Origin: Zonotrichia leucophrys gambelii
Taxonomy: Eukaryota > Chordata > Aves > Passeriformes > Passerellidae
Reading direction: 5' to 3'
NCBI RefSeq assembly: GCF_028769735.1
Contig: NC_088177.1
Location: 10,666,599 to 10,730,598 of the forward strand
DNA: 64,000 bases
In this document: piece by piece, positions 35,897 through 48,919 of the stretch
Layout of the letters: each line of letters opens with the position of its first letter
Numbering within the stretch: position 1 is the stretch's first letter
Program-made: the position numbers and the translations under genes
Notes under the pieces: model-generated
The model's input: the letters and a program-made list of their open reading frames with translations, nothing else
Told to the model about the DNA's origin: nothing
The model's database searches: none

Positions 35897-36597
35897 CAGA
35901 CTGTCCTGGGCTGAAAGATGTGCCTGGGGCTGTGTATTCCATTCCCATCTGTCAGAGCTGGGACAGTTCTCTGCTGTTCATGGGGCAGTTTTTTGATCTC
36001 TTCCACAACCAGCACTCCCTCCAGGAGATCTCTGCTGTCCATGGCCAGTGAGTGTCCCTGCATGGCTGATAAAATTCCATCATCCCATGGGGAGATGTCT
36101 GCCCAGGGGAGGAGCCAAGCATTCCTACCTGGATACAATCTGAGGTTTGGAACAGCACAGCAGCCTTTGCCCACTGCATTCCCAGAGGAGCAGCTTTCTG
36201 CTGCCCTGCATTCCCAGAGGGAGCCCAGGCCCATCTCCAGCACCCCTGGAGCTGCAGAGGAAAACTCCCCCCTTGTGCAGGATCCCTGCTCCAGCAGAAC
36301 CACAGCTGGCACTGCAGGAGGGCTGAGCCACCATGGCATGGGACTGGAACACCTCCCTGACACACAGGAGGGCAGCTCCTGATCTGACTCAGTGTTGGTT
36401 TTTTTTTGTTTTTATTTATTGCATTAATATTTTTAATTTTCCTAGTAAAGACCTGCTATTCCTACTCCCCTATCTTTGCCAGAGAGCCCCTTAATTTCAA
36501 AATCATAATAATTCATGAGAAATAATTAATTTTCCTTTTAAGGAGAGGCTCCTGCCTTCCTTAACAGACACCTGTCTTTGCAAACCAAGACACAGAC
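35897..36597 (+). mobile_element. Solo ERVL-like LTR (family J), 5-bp TSD
   Basis: A 691-bp LTR (35902-36592) with inverted termini TGTCCTGGGCTG and CAAACCAAGACA, flanked by perfect 5-bp direct repeats CAGAC at 35897-35901 and 36593-36597. A 5-bp duplication fits ERVL-type elements. A likely polyadenylation signal AGTAAA is at 36444-36449. A solo LTR forms when the two LTRs of a provirus recombine. A shorter relative lies at 52642-53012. Open frames of 217, 154 and 137 codons here are incidental and not retroviral proteins. Confidence 0.9.
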
Positions 36598-39500
36598 CCA
36601 AACCATAACGATGGCAGAGCAGCCTAATTAGGTTGATTAGTGCTGGGACTTCCTCAGGGACAGAGCCAAAGTTTACCCAGTTATTTCTGTGACAGCAGCA
36701 CACAAGGAAGGAGGACTGCCATCCTCCAGATCAAACCAGTGCTGCTGCAGGGCTCTGGGTGCATTCCCCTCCTTGTACATCTTGACCAGATCAGGAGTCA
36801 ACAGCCCAGAGCTGTCTCACTGAACTCCAGGGCCATGGACTTCAGAGGAGTTGGAGGAGATATGAGACCTCCAGTGACCACAATATCAGATTCAAGATTG
36901 CAAATTGCTTGTTCAGGAGCCCATCATGATTTCAGAAGTCAGCCACTAGAAATGGAACATAATCAATCCTTTTTGATAACAGCTATTTTAAAGAATGCTT
37001 GAGGTCAGCTGTAAAATATAGCTGCAATCGTACAGCTGAGCCTGTAAAATTACCCTTTGCTAATACAGCTATGGCATCTTACACTGAGCAGTCTGTGCCA
37101 CAGAGCTTATGGAAACATTACATTTGCTTAAAATTCCACTCTGTTGCCAGAGGATGACACTCAGAAGGATGTCTGGAGGGAGTGTCTATATGTACTGCAC
37201 GGTTCTGAGTCACCAAGCAGCTCTGTGATATAATTGTCCATGGAACTCTAATGGTGACCTGCTGAATAGAGGCTAAAATCAGACAGGAACCACTGAATTA
37301 CTAGCAATTCTGAAATGAAACCTGTTTGAAGTGGGTTTGTGGTGACCAGATCCTTAAGGAATGCTCCCCTGCATGTAAGCATGTCAGAAGACACGACAAA
37401 TAAAGAGATCACAAATCTGTGAAAAAAAAATCTCTGTAGTTTCTTCCACTATCACTTTAAAATAATGCTTCATCTGATCTTCCAACTATATTTAAATTAA
37501 TTAAAACTCATTTATCACCACAAGTTCTCTGAAGTACTTGTGGATTGGAAGTCAGTTTTTCTTGCTCTATCAAATATCCTAGTTTTCTAAGTGGGTAGGA
37601 TGTGACCTATAAATTACCATGATGAATAACTTTGTGAGCAAGAACGTGGGTCACTTTTTCATTAAAATTAAAAGGTCCTCATTCTCTGTTGTCAGATTCT
37701 CAAGTGCTGCAGCAAAGGGAAACAAAGAGCTGTCAAACAGAGTGATTATATTTTACACCCAGTTTGCCCTGCTGTAAGGAACACGTCATGTTACAGGACA
37801 CTGCGTAGGCACAACCATTACACCCTGATTTCAAGGACAGCAAGTAAATTCTGATTTATTCATGGAGAAGAAATTTCTTGCTGGTTGAAACTTGCTTCCA
37901 CGAACACACAGGGTCAATGTACCACTTAATTCCTATATAAATCTTCTGAAGATGAACAAATTTCAAGCAGTACAATATTGTATCATTTCTGCCAGTCTGA
38001 AGGAAAACCAGCATTACTGGAAAATCCTTCTCCTCATCCAAGGGTTCTGAAAGTCAGAGGAATGTGAGCAGGTTGTCAAGTTATGGAGACTGCAGGTGAA
38101 AGACAGATTTAGGGTATTCTTTAAAATGCAGCAATGAAGCCTCCTGGCATTACTGTGCATTTTACACAGACAAAAACTACCAAGAGTAAAAGATGCAGCT
38201 GACAATCCTTAAAAAAATTTGAAGGTATCCTGAAAAGAAGCCCAAAAGCAGCTTGAATACTCTCAGGTTTCAAGTTCACAACTTCAAATTGTTACTTTTC
38301 AGCATGGGGACAGCTGGTGGATGCCATGTAAGAAGAGAGAAAGTGCTTACAAAGCAAAAATCAAGTGCCCCAAGGAACTTGCATGGGAACAGAAATACAT
38401 TTCTCTAAAACATGGACATGGGCATTTGTAACAACCACAAAGGAGTGAAGCTCAGCTGGAGATGTGGTATTTTCCCCATTTGTAGTGGCACCTCTGTGGT
38501 TTGCACATGCCCTGACTCCTGGAGAGCAGGAGGCACTGGAGGGAACTCTGTCCTGCCAAGGGGCTGCTTTAATGCTCAGAGACTGAAAGGTGCTGCCAGG
38601 GACAGCAGGGCTCCTCTTCTGTCCCTCACAGACAGGAGGCACCTCTGCATCTCCAGCCAAGCTGCCTCTTCTCCAAAGCAGCCAGCTCCTGAAGGAATGA
38701 GGGAATGGATCTGACAGGGCTGACATTTTCCATCCAAGCCAGTTTTCTGATGAGAAGGGAAGGGGGGATCAGCAGAGGAACAGCAAACTCTTGTCCTAGA
38801 AAGAGAGATATCACACAGTGTCTCCCAAACTCTGTGAGGCCAGGAGGGAACCACAGGTGAGGCTCTGCAGCTCAGCTCTGCAGTTGGATCTGTCAGCAGA
38901 TGCTTTTTGAATTTGGTGGTTTATTTACTGATTTATAGCAGTGCCCTTCACAGAGATTTGCAGGATTGTATAAAGCAGAACAAAGAAATGCTCCAAGTGT
39001 CTTATCTCGAATAGATAGAAGGAATATTTAATGTTTGACCTTAAACATATTGAAAGCATAATATGGTTTCATCTGTTTTCTCAAATGAGCAAGTTTCTAT
39101 ACCAAGAAACTGCAGAGAACATAAACAGAACATGAAGTGAATTACCTGACCTGAAAAATAAGGCTTTGGGCAAAGATGTGAACATTAATCAGCACACAAA
39201 GATAAGGAATGAGCCAACAAACGAGGGGTTTTCACTAGAAATAATGAAAATTTGCCTTCTAATCCTGCTTTTGTGTTAAAAGGGAGCTAAGGAAGTTTCT
39301 TGAATAAAGATGTGAGAAAGGTGGATGGCAGAGAATTATAATAGATATGTTACTGAACTCTGAACAGGTCAATATAGGTAATGAACAACACAGAAACATA
39401 ATACAGACATACTGTAAATAATAAAGAAATTCACACTTACAATAATACAGAATGATTAATGAGAAGTTAATATATAACTACATAAAGCACACTGTGACAA

Positions 39501-39670
39501 AAATCATAATCAGATATGTGAAGACAAAAAATGTGAACCAGTTCATTGTGAGTTGAACTCACACAGCTTTGAAGAGTAAACTACTTAGAAGTACCTTATA
39601 ATGATTTTATGTTCTCCCTGAAAACACAGATTAGTTCAGCCCCACACCAGCTAGAAGAGTGAAGCAGGAT
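36598..39670. other. unique non-coding DNA, no gene seen
   Basis: No repeat family recognised. A GC-richer patch at 38440-38700 has overlapping open frames on both strands (100-121 codons) without domains. AT-rich sequence dominates 38900-39600. Confidence 0.45.
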
Positions 39671-40889
39671 GTTCAGTGTCAGAACCCAGGACATCCCTCT
39701 GTGTGTCCTGGATGGCTCAAACCCCTGCCAGGGGGCTCAGAGACCTTGGCACAGAGCCCAAGACCCCTGTGACTTGGATTGTAACCTATGGAACAAATTA
39801 CCAACCTTATATAAGGATCTGCAAGCCACAAAAGTTTAAGCAGAATAATAGTGAATTTATCACAGGGTGAAAATGCAGAATTTTGGGGTTTTTAGAATGG
39901 GGGTTCAGGAGGCAGGATGGAGGAATCTGAGTGTGCCCAGTCTTTCTCCTTCTTCTTCCTGTCCTCCATTTTCTGCTGTGATGGGGGCACTTTTGGGTTG
40001 GTTTAAGGTAGAAGCTCACTGTCTAACATAGGTGATGGTAAATAATGTACACGTAGTTTTTAGTCTAAAAAGTTAACACTGCCTCTGAGGGTGTCAGAGT
40101 GCCTCCATCTGACCTTCTGAATGGACCTTGGCAGGACAGAGAAAGAATTTTATAGATAAGAAACAATAAACAACTGTTGCGGTGTGTTGTAATGTCCTAT
40201 TTTAGACTTCCAGGTCACCTCCCAGGTGTGGCAATACCTCTCTTCCCCTCCCCCTCGCCCCTTGCTGAGTGTGTTCCTGTCAATCAGGTTTAACATCCCA
40301 GCAAAGGCGTCGTGTGGTTGGTGAAGTTCAAAGGATGCCCCTCAGGCCTGGGGGTCATTGGCCTGTCTAGGTGTCCCTCGTCCCTTGAGACCCCGTCTCC
40401 CCCACCTGGTTGGTGGCTCACCTGTCCCCTCCCCTCCCCCTGAGCTTAAAAGGTGAGTCCGGCCATGCAGTCGGTCATTCTGTTGGAGCTCTTCCCAGGA
40501 TTCAGACCCCTGTAACCATGGAATAAACCACTGGATAAACCCTCCAGCAGAATCCTCTCCTTTTTATCTCTTCACCTTTGCCTGAAGTCTTCTTCCTGAG
40601 GTAAACAGAGTCCCTAACAAGCCTGGACCTGTTTAGTGCCCAGCTGAAACCACCCGCAAGCTAAAGGTGTCTCTGGGGTGATACACCACAGCTGCCACCT
40701 TTGGCCTAGCAGCGAGGGTCAGACTGGCCCAGGCACAATCTAACTGGTAATATTGGGATTCATATTCCAATAAACAACCTTGAGAAGGAGAACTGCAGAG
40801 TTCTGACTCTTTCTCTGACAGCTGGGCTGGAAAAAGTGACTTTCTAACACATCTTGGGGTCACTCTGAGCAGAAATCCTGCGAGTTCAG
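39671..40889 (+). mobile_element. ERV LTR (family I) interrupted by another LTR, 6-bp TSD
   Basis: LTR I starts TGTCAGAACCCAGG at 39677, runs to 40174, is interrupted by LTR H (about 40175-40768) and resumes at about 40769 to 40883. The outer flanks carry a perfect 6-bp duplication GTTCAG (39671-39676 and 40884-40889). Removing LTR H gives a continuous LTR of about 610 bp, with a TATA-like CTTATATAAGG near 39805-39815 and AATAAA at 40165-40170. The terminal bases read CGA rather than CA, probably by mutation. I recognise the sequence as a repeated passerine LTR type but give no library name. Confidence 0.85.
40175..40768 (+). mobile_element. LTR H inserted within LTR I
   Basis: Starts TGTTGCGGTGTGTTG and ends near CATATTCCA, depending on how the direct repeat is split. 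It has a TATA-like GCTTAAAAGG near 40444 and AATAAA at 40522-40527, and it has more CpGs than surrounding DNA. The host sequence AATAAACAAC is present on both sides (40165-40174 and 40769-40778), which is the duplicated insertion site. Six bases would be usual for this kind of ERV, so part of the 10-bp match may be chance. The nesting shows H inserted after I. Confidence 0.82.
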
Positions 40890-42792
40890 AACAGCTTTGA
40901 CACCCCACAGGATTTACACATTTACACAGGTGCATTCCCTGTGCAAAGGTGAGATTCAATTGCCCCAGCCATACCCTCTTTTCTCTGCAAACCCACAGTA
41001 CAGCATCCCTGTGCCCCTGGGGAGAGGAACTCGAGTGTACCTGGTGGGAGCTTTGGAGAGGCTGTAGAGAAGGGAGCTATGTGCAGACTCTGATTTAGTG
41101 ATGATGGCTGAGGTGTTCCTGCAGATGGGAGCTGAAGGTGTTTCCCCAGGGCAGCCCAGGGACCCGGCCTGATCTGCTGGAAGTTACAGCTTGGCAGTGC
41201 CAGGAGTTTGGCAAACAAACACAAGTGAACAAGGTGCTGTCTCTTTTATCCTTTAAAGAAAAAAGGGAACAGCCTCCCTCCTCAAGGGCAGGTACCAGCC
41301 CCCCAAGCACATGAATTTCAGCTCTGTGGATTTCACTCACCTGAAATACAAGTTCTCAGAGACACAATGTGACTCTTTTGAACCTACATGCTCCATCTTA
41401 CTACAAAGATACGTTTTTAAAGAGAAGATTTTATAGTGAGCAGCAAAGCATAATAATGATTAATCCCCTGATTGCCAGCAAGTGCCCTGAACAACTCTTA
41501 CTCCACAGACAGTGACATTCTCTTGCTCAAGTGAAAACACAGTGGCATTTCAAGTTAAAAAAAAACAATGTTCATTGAAATAGAAAAAGCATTAGCTGGC
41601 ACTGAGAGTAACAAATGAGAAGGTCAACTGAACAGACACAAACAGCACAGAACATAGATGCAACATACCCTGTGCAGGATTCCTTCCAGCAGCATTGATA
41701 AAGCTTACATTAGTTCAACAAAAAGAAAAATGTATTACAATGCATTATGTTACCCTTTTTGATTAAATGCAAATAACTCCTAATCAGCACCTTCTAGCAG
41801 GGTTGCTAATGGAAATGCATTAATTAATGCTGGACACCTATTATTTTATTCTGGTTTGAAGAGTCACTGTTATTTGCAGCTCTGTTATCCAGAAGAACAC
41901 CTGTAATTTTCAGAAAACCCAATCAAAGCTTCACAATAGAGTTTTAAACTGTGATTCAGCAAAGGCCTATCAGAATAATATCCAAAGTAAGCACCTATCA
42001 AATCTTTTTGTGAGGATGAAACAGAAAGAAAGTGCTCCTCCTTTTCCTTTCCCTGGTGGATCTACCTGAAATCAAGGAGAGCCAGTGCTCCCTCTGTGCA
42101 CTTCCAGAGGCTTCATGGCACTCCTGACAGGGAAGTCAAGCTCAGGCTGGATTTAAGGCAGCTCTCGAGCTTTGCGTGTATTGCTTTGTGCCTGGGGGTT
42201 TGGAGATAAGGCAACACTGGCCCTAAAGGCCAAATTCAGGTCAAAATGGATAACCAACATCAGGAGCAAAAAGGGTGTGGAGGAGCAAAAACTACACCCA
42301 TGCAAAATCTGTGTACACAGTGTGCTGGAGTCTTAAGTGATCAAAATGAGAGAAAAAAGGTACAAATTAGATTTTCTGTAGTCTGAGGCAGCAACCCACA
42401 GCTACAATTGTTTTCTGATAATAAACAGAAATACCAGTTCAATTTGTATCAAGACAGTAGCTACCTGAAGGGAACTGAATGTATCTGGATTAAACAGGTG
42501 AAATAAGCTGGTTAAACACCTTTGAAAGTGTATTTGGAACAGAAAGAGTTTATTATAAGGTCAGTGTTAGCACACAATGAGGGGCTCTGCCATTCTGCTG
42601 TAGGAACCACAACAAACAAAACTTTTTCCATTAGGGATTTGTGTTTTGTTTTTAAAAGCACAGACCTTATAAATAACATTTTCACTCATACACTTGACAT
42701 TACCTGAAATAAAAATGGAACAGGAGCAAATCAGCCCCTATCACACACTGATGAGTTAAAAAAAAAGCCCTGAAAACCTAGAGTGCAGGGAA

Positions 42793-42888
42793 AACTGAAC
42801 TCTAGTTCAGTTGAGTTCACAACTCTTGTTGTGTTGTTGAACACAACAAGAGATACTTTTTAAAATTTTTTTTTGGACCAAAAAAAAA
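42793..42888. repeat. Three consecutive palindromes
   Basis: (1) 42793-42812, arms AACTGAACT and AGTTCAGTT with a 2-nt centre. (2) 42823-42852, arms CTCTTGTTGTGTT and AACACAACAAGAG with a 4-nt loop. (3) 42866-42888, arms TTTTTTTTTGG and CCAAAAAAAAA around one A. All three arms pair perfectly. Gaps are 10 and 13 bp. No known element is identified. Confidence 0.85.
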
Positions 42889-42998
42889 CCTTTGACTGAA
42901 GATAAACTTTATTTGTATTCCTGTAGGACACCAAATTAACTGCTGCAGGGGAAATTATTAAGCTCAAAAGTATTGGAATTAGCACCAAAACATACTTC

Positions 42999-43009
42999 AA
43001 AAAAAAAAA
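42999..43009. repeat. poly-A tract
   Basis: About eleven A residues followed by an ACAAACCCAAAC-type A-rich stretch. Confidence 0.85.
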
Positions 43010-43099
43010 CAAACCCAAACAAACTGGCTGATGGAGATGAAATAAGATGTGGTAAAAGAGAAATGATCAAATGGGGAGAAGCTTATTAATGCAAAACCT

Positions 43100-43330
43100 C
43101 CAGTAGTGGTCCCAAGACTCATTTTATTTAGCATTTTCATCAGTTATCTTGGCACGAAATAGAAGCACCAAACTAATTAAACATTAATGGCACAAAGTTA
43201 GAAGGCAGTGACCATCCTAATGAGGATCCCAATCAAATACAAGAGGAGCTGGGTGCCATTAAAGACTGAGGAAACAAAAATTACATAAATCACAACAGTA
43301 AGAAGTGCAAGGTCTTGTCCTGGAGATTAA
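43100..43330 (+). mobile_element. Old CR1 LINE fragment, ORF2 end, plus strand
   Basis: Diverged match to the end of the CR1 reverse-transcriptase ORF: CATTTTCATCAGTTATCTTG (translating as …SIFISYLG…, compare the FNIFINDL-type motif), then ATGGCACAAAGTTAGAAGGC and AGAAGTGCAAGGTCTTGTCC in the expected order and spacing. Stop codons and small indels break the frame. It may extend further decayed to about 43500. Confidence 0.72.
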
Positions 43331-46300
43331 TACAAATTACTGTATAGTCTGAGGTGTGCTGGACATGGCAGTGTGATGGAAGCCAAGGAGATATTGCAGG
43401 AAGATGGGTTCTTTAGCATGGGGAGCATCAGAGAACTGGAGAGATGATCTGATGAGAGGGATTTCAACACCCTCATTATCCATCTCCACAGAGCAAAGCT
43501 GGCACAGGGCACCACTGCTCAGTGAAATTCTGCTGATCCTTCAACACCAATGAGGAGAGAAAGGCCATACACACAGGAGAAGAGGTGCTTCAGGGTTGGA
43601 ACTCAGAATAAAGTTTTCAGCTTCTCAGAGAATAAAGTTCCAAACCAGTCTTTTAAAAGTTAACAATTTTTAGGGCCAGTTTTATAAAAAAAGGATAAGC
43701 TGCCGTGTTTGCCTGCAGTTAGAGAGCAGTAAACATGGTCACCCAGGAGAGCTGCCTTTTGCTTCTACATTCCCTGTTCCTAAAGGCCAAAAGCAGCTCA
43801 GTAACACAGATGGAGCTTCAGTTCTCCTGCCAAGCCTTGGTCTGAACTTCCAGATCTCAGTCAGGGACAAAGGCAATGCAGCCCAGACCCTGCCCCACTG
43901 TGCCCCGTTTGATCTCCAGTAGCACTGCGGGTTGGAACTCCCTCAGGAGACCCCTGTGATCCCTCAAACTGGTTAAAATAAGGCAAGCATTTCCTAGTTT
44001 CCTATTTTCTGAGTATTTTGGCAGTTGCTTTCATGTGATTTCCCACAATATTTGAGTGAAGCTTTTTTGAAGCCTTCATAAAATCCAAGCATGCATTACA
44101 AGAAATGACTTAAGTTTACGACTTGACATTATGTCATGTAATTACGTATTAATGTCATTTTTAAAAAGACAATTTTTCTTCTGATTGCAGCAGAAATGCT
44201 GCCACACATATAAATCCAGCAAAGCTGTGTCCTGCCCTGGAATATATTAGTGTTCAAGAGTGGAATTTTTTGGTCTGACTTTGAGAAGTGAGCCCTTGCT
44301 GCTCTCACAGAGGCTGCTCTGCATTCTGGGCAGGGGAGAGGGTTAGCCATGTCACCAGAAAATGTTCCACAGCAGCCTCTGAGACATTCCCAGCTCCACA
44401 GGTTCACTGATGCTTTAGTGACTGGAATCCAATGGCACTTTTGTTGTATGACATGGAAAGAAACTCACCCAAGTATGGAGCTTTTCAAAAAAGATTTCAG
44501 ATGCAGTGTTTCAAATAAACATTTTGGTGATACAATCATGAATTTTAAGTGGTCTAGTTTTCGCTTCTCTCTACTAAAAACTCTTAAGGACAACTTAGCT
44601 TTCATCATTCGTTCTTGTCAATTGTTGGTGCTCATAATCAAAATGAAAGACACGAATAGTGTTTAATAATAATTAAACATTGTCATTTTAGCTTCTCCAT
44701 TGATTTATCAAGGATTTTTGCATTATTTGCCACTGAGCACCAAATGTTCACTGATCTGTTATGCAGACAGAATTATTAAAATTGCCCTGACCTTATTTTC
44801 CTAGTTCTGAATGGAAATTCCTTAAAATAACACTAAAATACTCCAAACTTGGCTTTCATCTATCAGAAGCCTTAGAGAGCAAGGCAAATCTTCAAAATGC
44901 TGAGTAATGCGTTTACTCTATCAATCTTTTACTCTGTCAAAATATTAACTTTTTACTGCACCCCATTTCCATGCCATGCACAGCAATTATGAGGTGACAG
45001 AGAGGGAGCCTGGCAGGTTGGGATCCTGTGCAGGCTCCAGATTTTAATGGGGCTGATGAGCCTCAAGGACTCTTTTGCTGCAATGGGGGTGTTGTTCTGC
45101 AAGTATTTCCATATATTGTTTCACAAAAGGAAAGCAGCAGCAAGGGGAAAAGGCAGAAAGCTGTAGAGAGGTTAAAAGCAAGGTATAAATCTCACTGGAT
45201 ATTTGCCAGCGTTTCTTTATTTGAACTGGCACATGCAGAATTGTCTAGTCCTTTCTTATCTATGCAAGGAAACAAAATCTGAACTCTCTGGCACTGCAGG
45301 TAAAGAAGGGGCTGGCAGTGGTACAGGCCAGCATGGTCAGTGACACGGAGCTGTTGGAGCCCTGGCTCACTGCAGGATGCCCTGGTTCACCTCTTGCTGG
45401 AGCTCCTGCCATGACTCTGTTATCTCACCGAGGAAAATGGACTGCAAAAGGCTCAGACAAAAGCACTGTTACATTTACTCATTGATGGGAATGTGGCAGT
45501 CAAACCTCTGCTTCTGTCAGCTCCTCATTTTGAATCTTTCCATTCTCTTTCCTCTCCCCAAGTGCTGCAGCTGCAGAACCACAGAGACTTGGGGGTATCC
45601 AGTGGTGCCTGGTGGCACAGCTCAGAGAGCAGCAGCTCTGAACACATCTGCAGCACCTCCTTCAGTGCTCAGCTTTCAGAAAGTGCTGCCTGGGAGTGCT
45701 GTGCTCCCAATCCTCTCCTGAGTAAACAGCATCACCCTGCAGTGCAGTCACGACTCACCCTGAGCATTCTGATTTTCTGTACTTTCAGGGAAGATGATGT
45801 GACCACGAACCCCTCATCTCATTGGGCTCCTTTGTCATCTCTTTTTGCAGACAGACAACTAACACAGCATGTTCCATCTGCTGCCATGAATCACGAGCTT
45901 CCACTGGCTGCAGATCAGTCTGGGGCCAGGCAGCATTAACACAAGGCAGCAGCCCTCCAGCCACAGCTCTGGGTGCTGAAGTGATCTGGCCACTCAAGAT
46001 GTCTTTTCAACAGCTCCTGGAAAGCCAGCAGGCATGGCAGATCCCCAGAATGCTGGAGGAATGCTTGAGAGGTCATGTCTCTTTCTGCCATCTCAAGGCA
46101 AGATCAACTTTACTGCAACTCTTCATGACAGATCTTTGTTCTTGGAGCTGTAAAAGGCTGGAGCTCCATCCCACAGCTCTCCTCAGCATTGTTTTACAGC
46201 AATAGTTAAGAAACTCTCAGAAATTCAGTAACATGAAGAACCTTGCACCTCTGAAGGCGTAGGAAAAGACAAATGCTTAATTAACAACACAAATGCTGCA

Positions 46301-46453
46301 GACAAAGCTGATGGGAAGTTGAGCTTGAGATGTCTGAGGGCCATTTCTATCCTAACCCTTACAGCTCTAATTCCTACTCTTTCTGATGGTAAAAAGCCCC
46401 AAGTGAATTTTTCTTTCATGGCCTTCTTTCTTCTTAAATTGTTAAAAAGAGAG
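43331..46453. other. unique non-coding DNA, no gene seen
   Basis: No repeat recognised beyond possible CR1 residue near its start. Open frames up to 148 codons (45493-45939) overlap on several frames, lack domains and are not supported. Confidence 0.45.
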
Positions 46454-46841
46454 ATCTTTTGTCACAGACATATTTTATGAAAAATCCTTTCATTAGGATC
46501 TTTTCTCCTGAGAAGCTGGGAAGCTTCGGCTTCTCCATGTTTTGCTGCTTTGGAATGAGATTTGGAGAATTGGTTATCTAGCATGTGAAATTGGTTTTAC
46601 TTGATGACCAATGACAGCCAGCTGTGTTGAGGCTGTGAGCAGTCACAAGACTTTATCATTCTTTCCTTTCCTTGCTAACCTTCTGACTAAATCCTTTGTT
46701 CTATCTTTTGTAGTTCTAATATATCATTTTTTCTTTTAATATAATATATATCATAAAATAATAAATCAGCCTTCTGAAACATGGAGTCAAGATTCTCATC
46801 TCTTCCCTCATCCTGGGACCCCTGTGAACACCACAATCTTC
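46454..46841 (+). mobile_element. Solo ERVK-like LTR (family C/D)
   Basis: A 376-bp LTR (46460-46835), TGTCACAGACATATTTTATG…GAACACCACA, with AATAAA at 46760-46765. The flanks are ATCTTT (46454-46459) and ATCTTC (46836-46841): a 6-bp target-site duplication with one later change. It is closely related to 21058-21449 (shared TTACTTGATGACCAATGACA and TCATCTCTTCCCTCATCCTG). No internal sequence remains, so this is a recombined solo LTR. Confidence 0.9.
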
Positions 46842-48919
46842 CTCTGATAAAGTCAAATCAATACCTAACAGAAGAATGGCTGGAAACATATTGTTTGGGC
46901 CAAGGAGGGGTAGAATGCAGACTGGAATAATTTCCATGATAATTACCTGCCCTGTTGCTGTAGAGAAGAGCTGCAGAAAGCACAGTGCAGGGAAACATCA
47001 GAGTCCCCTGGCTGAGTGGGAGCAAGCAGTAAGGAGTTATCCAGGGAGGGCTGGGAGTGCCCAGCTGCTGCAGCTTTGGGATGGGGGAAGCAGCAACACA
47101 GCAACCAAAATTCCCATCCACATTTGTCCTTTTTCTGTCTTAGCCAAAAAGGTAACCTGCACAAACAGACAGGAAGATGTGATCTCATCCCCTCAGACCC
47201 TGCCAGCCCGGGAGGGACACCCAGCTGGAGCTGCTGCATAGCCTTGGCCAAGTTATCTTTACCTGTTTCTCTGATCACTGTTCCTTTGTATTGTTAACTT
47301 AGAGGATGCAGTTTAGGTTCATAGAGGCACTTGGGCACTTCATGCCTCTGTGGACACATTGTGAAGCCCACCAGGTCAGGTACTGTCTCTCACATCATGC
47401 ACAGCCCAGCACTGATCTCACCTGCCACACCTCACTACTGATCCCAAAACTATCATCACAGCTCAGCTCTGAGCTCTGCTGTTCCACACATGAATATTAC
47501 CACAGGGACTGCAGGAGGCAACAAGTGAATTCACTTCTTTTATTTAGTCACAAACATCAGGATGAGGATTCAGACAGAAGGAAGAGCAGATTCAGGATCC
47601 ATGTCACGAAACCACCATATGAAATCCTTCCACAACAATGACAGCTTGACTTTAACTGTATATTTCATACAGAAGAAAATGTATGGAAACATCACTTATT
47701 CTGAGACCAGAAACCTCCCCCAGTGTTTGCTGTTCAGCAGAGTGGGCTCAGGACACCTTGACTTTCCTGAGCTTTAGCAGCCTCATGTGGCCACTTCCAG
47801 AGCAAGGGGACCACAGAAAAATTCTGGACAGTGGAAAGGATTCTCCAGCTTGCACCAGGAGCTGGGCAGCTGCAAACACACTCAGAGTCACAAAATGCAA
47901 TTCTTCCTTAAGAAAACAAAGGCTGAAATGTGACCTTAGTGCCCATGTGAGCTTGCAGCAGCCAAGGGAGCTGCTAAGCCTTATTAGATAAAGGTATCAT
48001 CAACCCTATCCTCTGGTAGCTGGAGAAACTCAGTTCTGTAAAAGCTGCAGTCTCATGGTGGTGTGTCCTTAAATGCTGCTGGTGCACCACCTGAATTTTT
48101 TAGATGTTTTGCAGAACTACTGGGAAGAACCCTTGAATCTGTAATAGATCATCCTGTGACTGGATCAGTGTACCTCCTGATACTTCTAAGACCTGTTTAA
48201 AAAATGTTAATATTTTTAATTATTTCTCTGTTTCTATAGGGGCTCTTCTGGCCTCAGAAGATGGAATCTGCCCTCGCTAAGCACTGCTGCGGTGCCCTTA
48301 TCCCATCCCTGAATAGAGGCCAATGAATAGCATGCCCCATTTGGCAGGGGCTTTCTCAAGTGTAAACAAGTGCATTTTTAAAATGCCCCTCCCTACTCCT
48401 TACAAAAATAAACCAAACTCACCATATTAACTGATAAACTGTGTACTAAAGTACTGACAAAACCCAGCAATAAATAATAAAAGCACAGCTCTGCATTTCA
48501 AAAGAAGCCTTGGAACAGAAGGAGAGGTTATCTCCTTAGCTCCCAGGAAGAACAAGGATAAAACAGCAGTAACATTGTGCACTATGGTTTAAAACCTTGC
48601 TGAGATCAGGAGGAGAGGCACTGTAAGATTTCAAATTATTACATTGTATAGTATAAATTCTATAGGGATTGAAATGCTCATGTCTTTTTAAGCACTTATA
48701 TCCTTCAGGTAATTTTTCTATTACATGTAACAAAGAAAAAAACTATCCAGACACATTTTCACTGCTCACCTGAAGGAATTTCAGGAAAAACATTCAAAGC
48801 CTGCATACTTGGTTTTTTTAATACATGTTTTACATTTAGGAAAAGAGACCAAATAAAATGAACGGTAAATGCAGCAATTAAAAGCAGATATCTGAAATAA
48901 AATATATTGATAATCTGCA
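46842..48919. other. unique non-coding DNA, no gene seen
   Basis: No recognised repeats. Open frames of 111-121 codons near 46876-47641 overlap on both strands and show no domain. Confidence 0.45.

Larger units (their letters stand above)
40890..43099. other. unique non-coding DNA, with palindrome cluster
   Basis: No recognised interspersed repeat or exon. It contains the three palindromes at 42793-42888 and a poly-A run at 42999-43009. Confidence 0.45.

Noticed and set aside
35710..36363. 217-codon open frame, minus strand (longest in the window), with overlapping frames of 154 and 137 codons
   Set aside because: Most of it lies within the solo LTR at 35902-36592 and reads the GC-richer part of that LTR. 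It has no protein domain, and a similar frame recurs in the second LTR copy at 52.7 kb for the same reason.
43331..43520. Possible continuation of the old CR1 copy
   Set aside because: Only scattered short matches; too weak to include in the feature.
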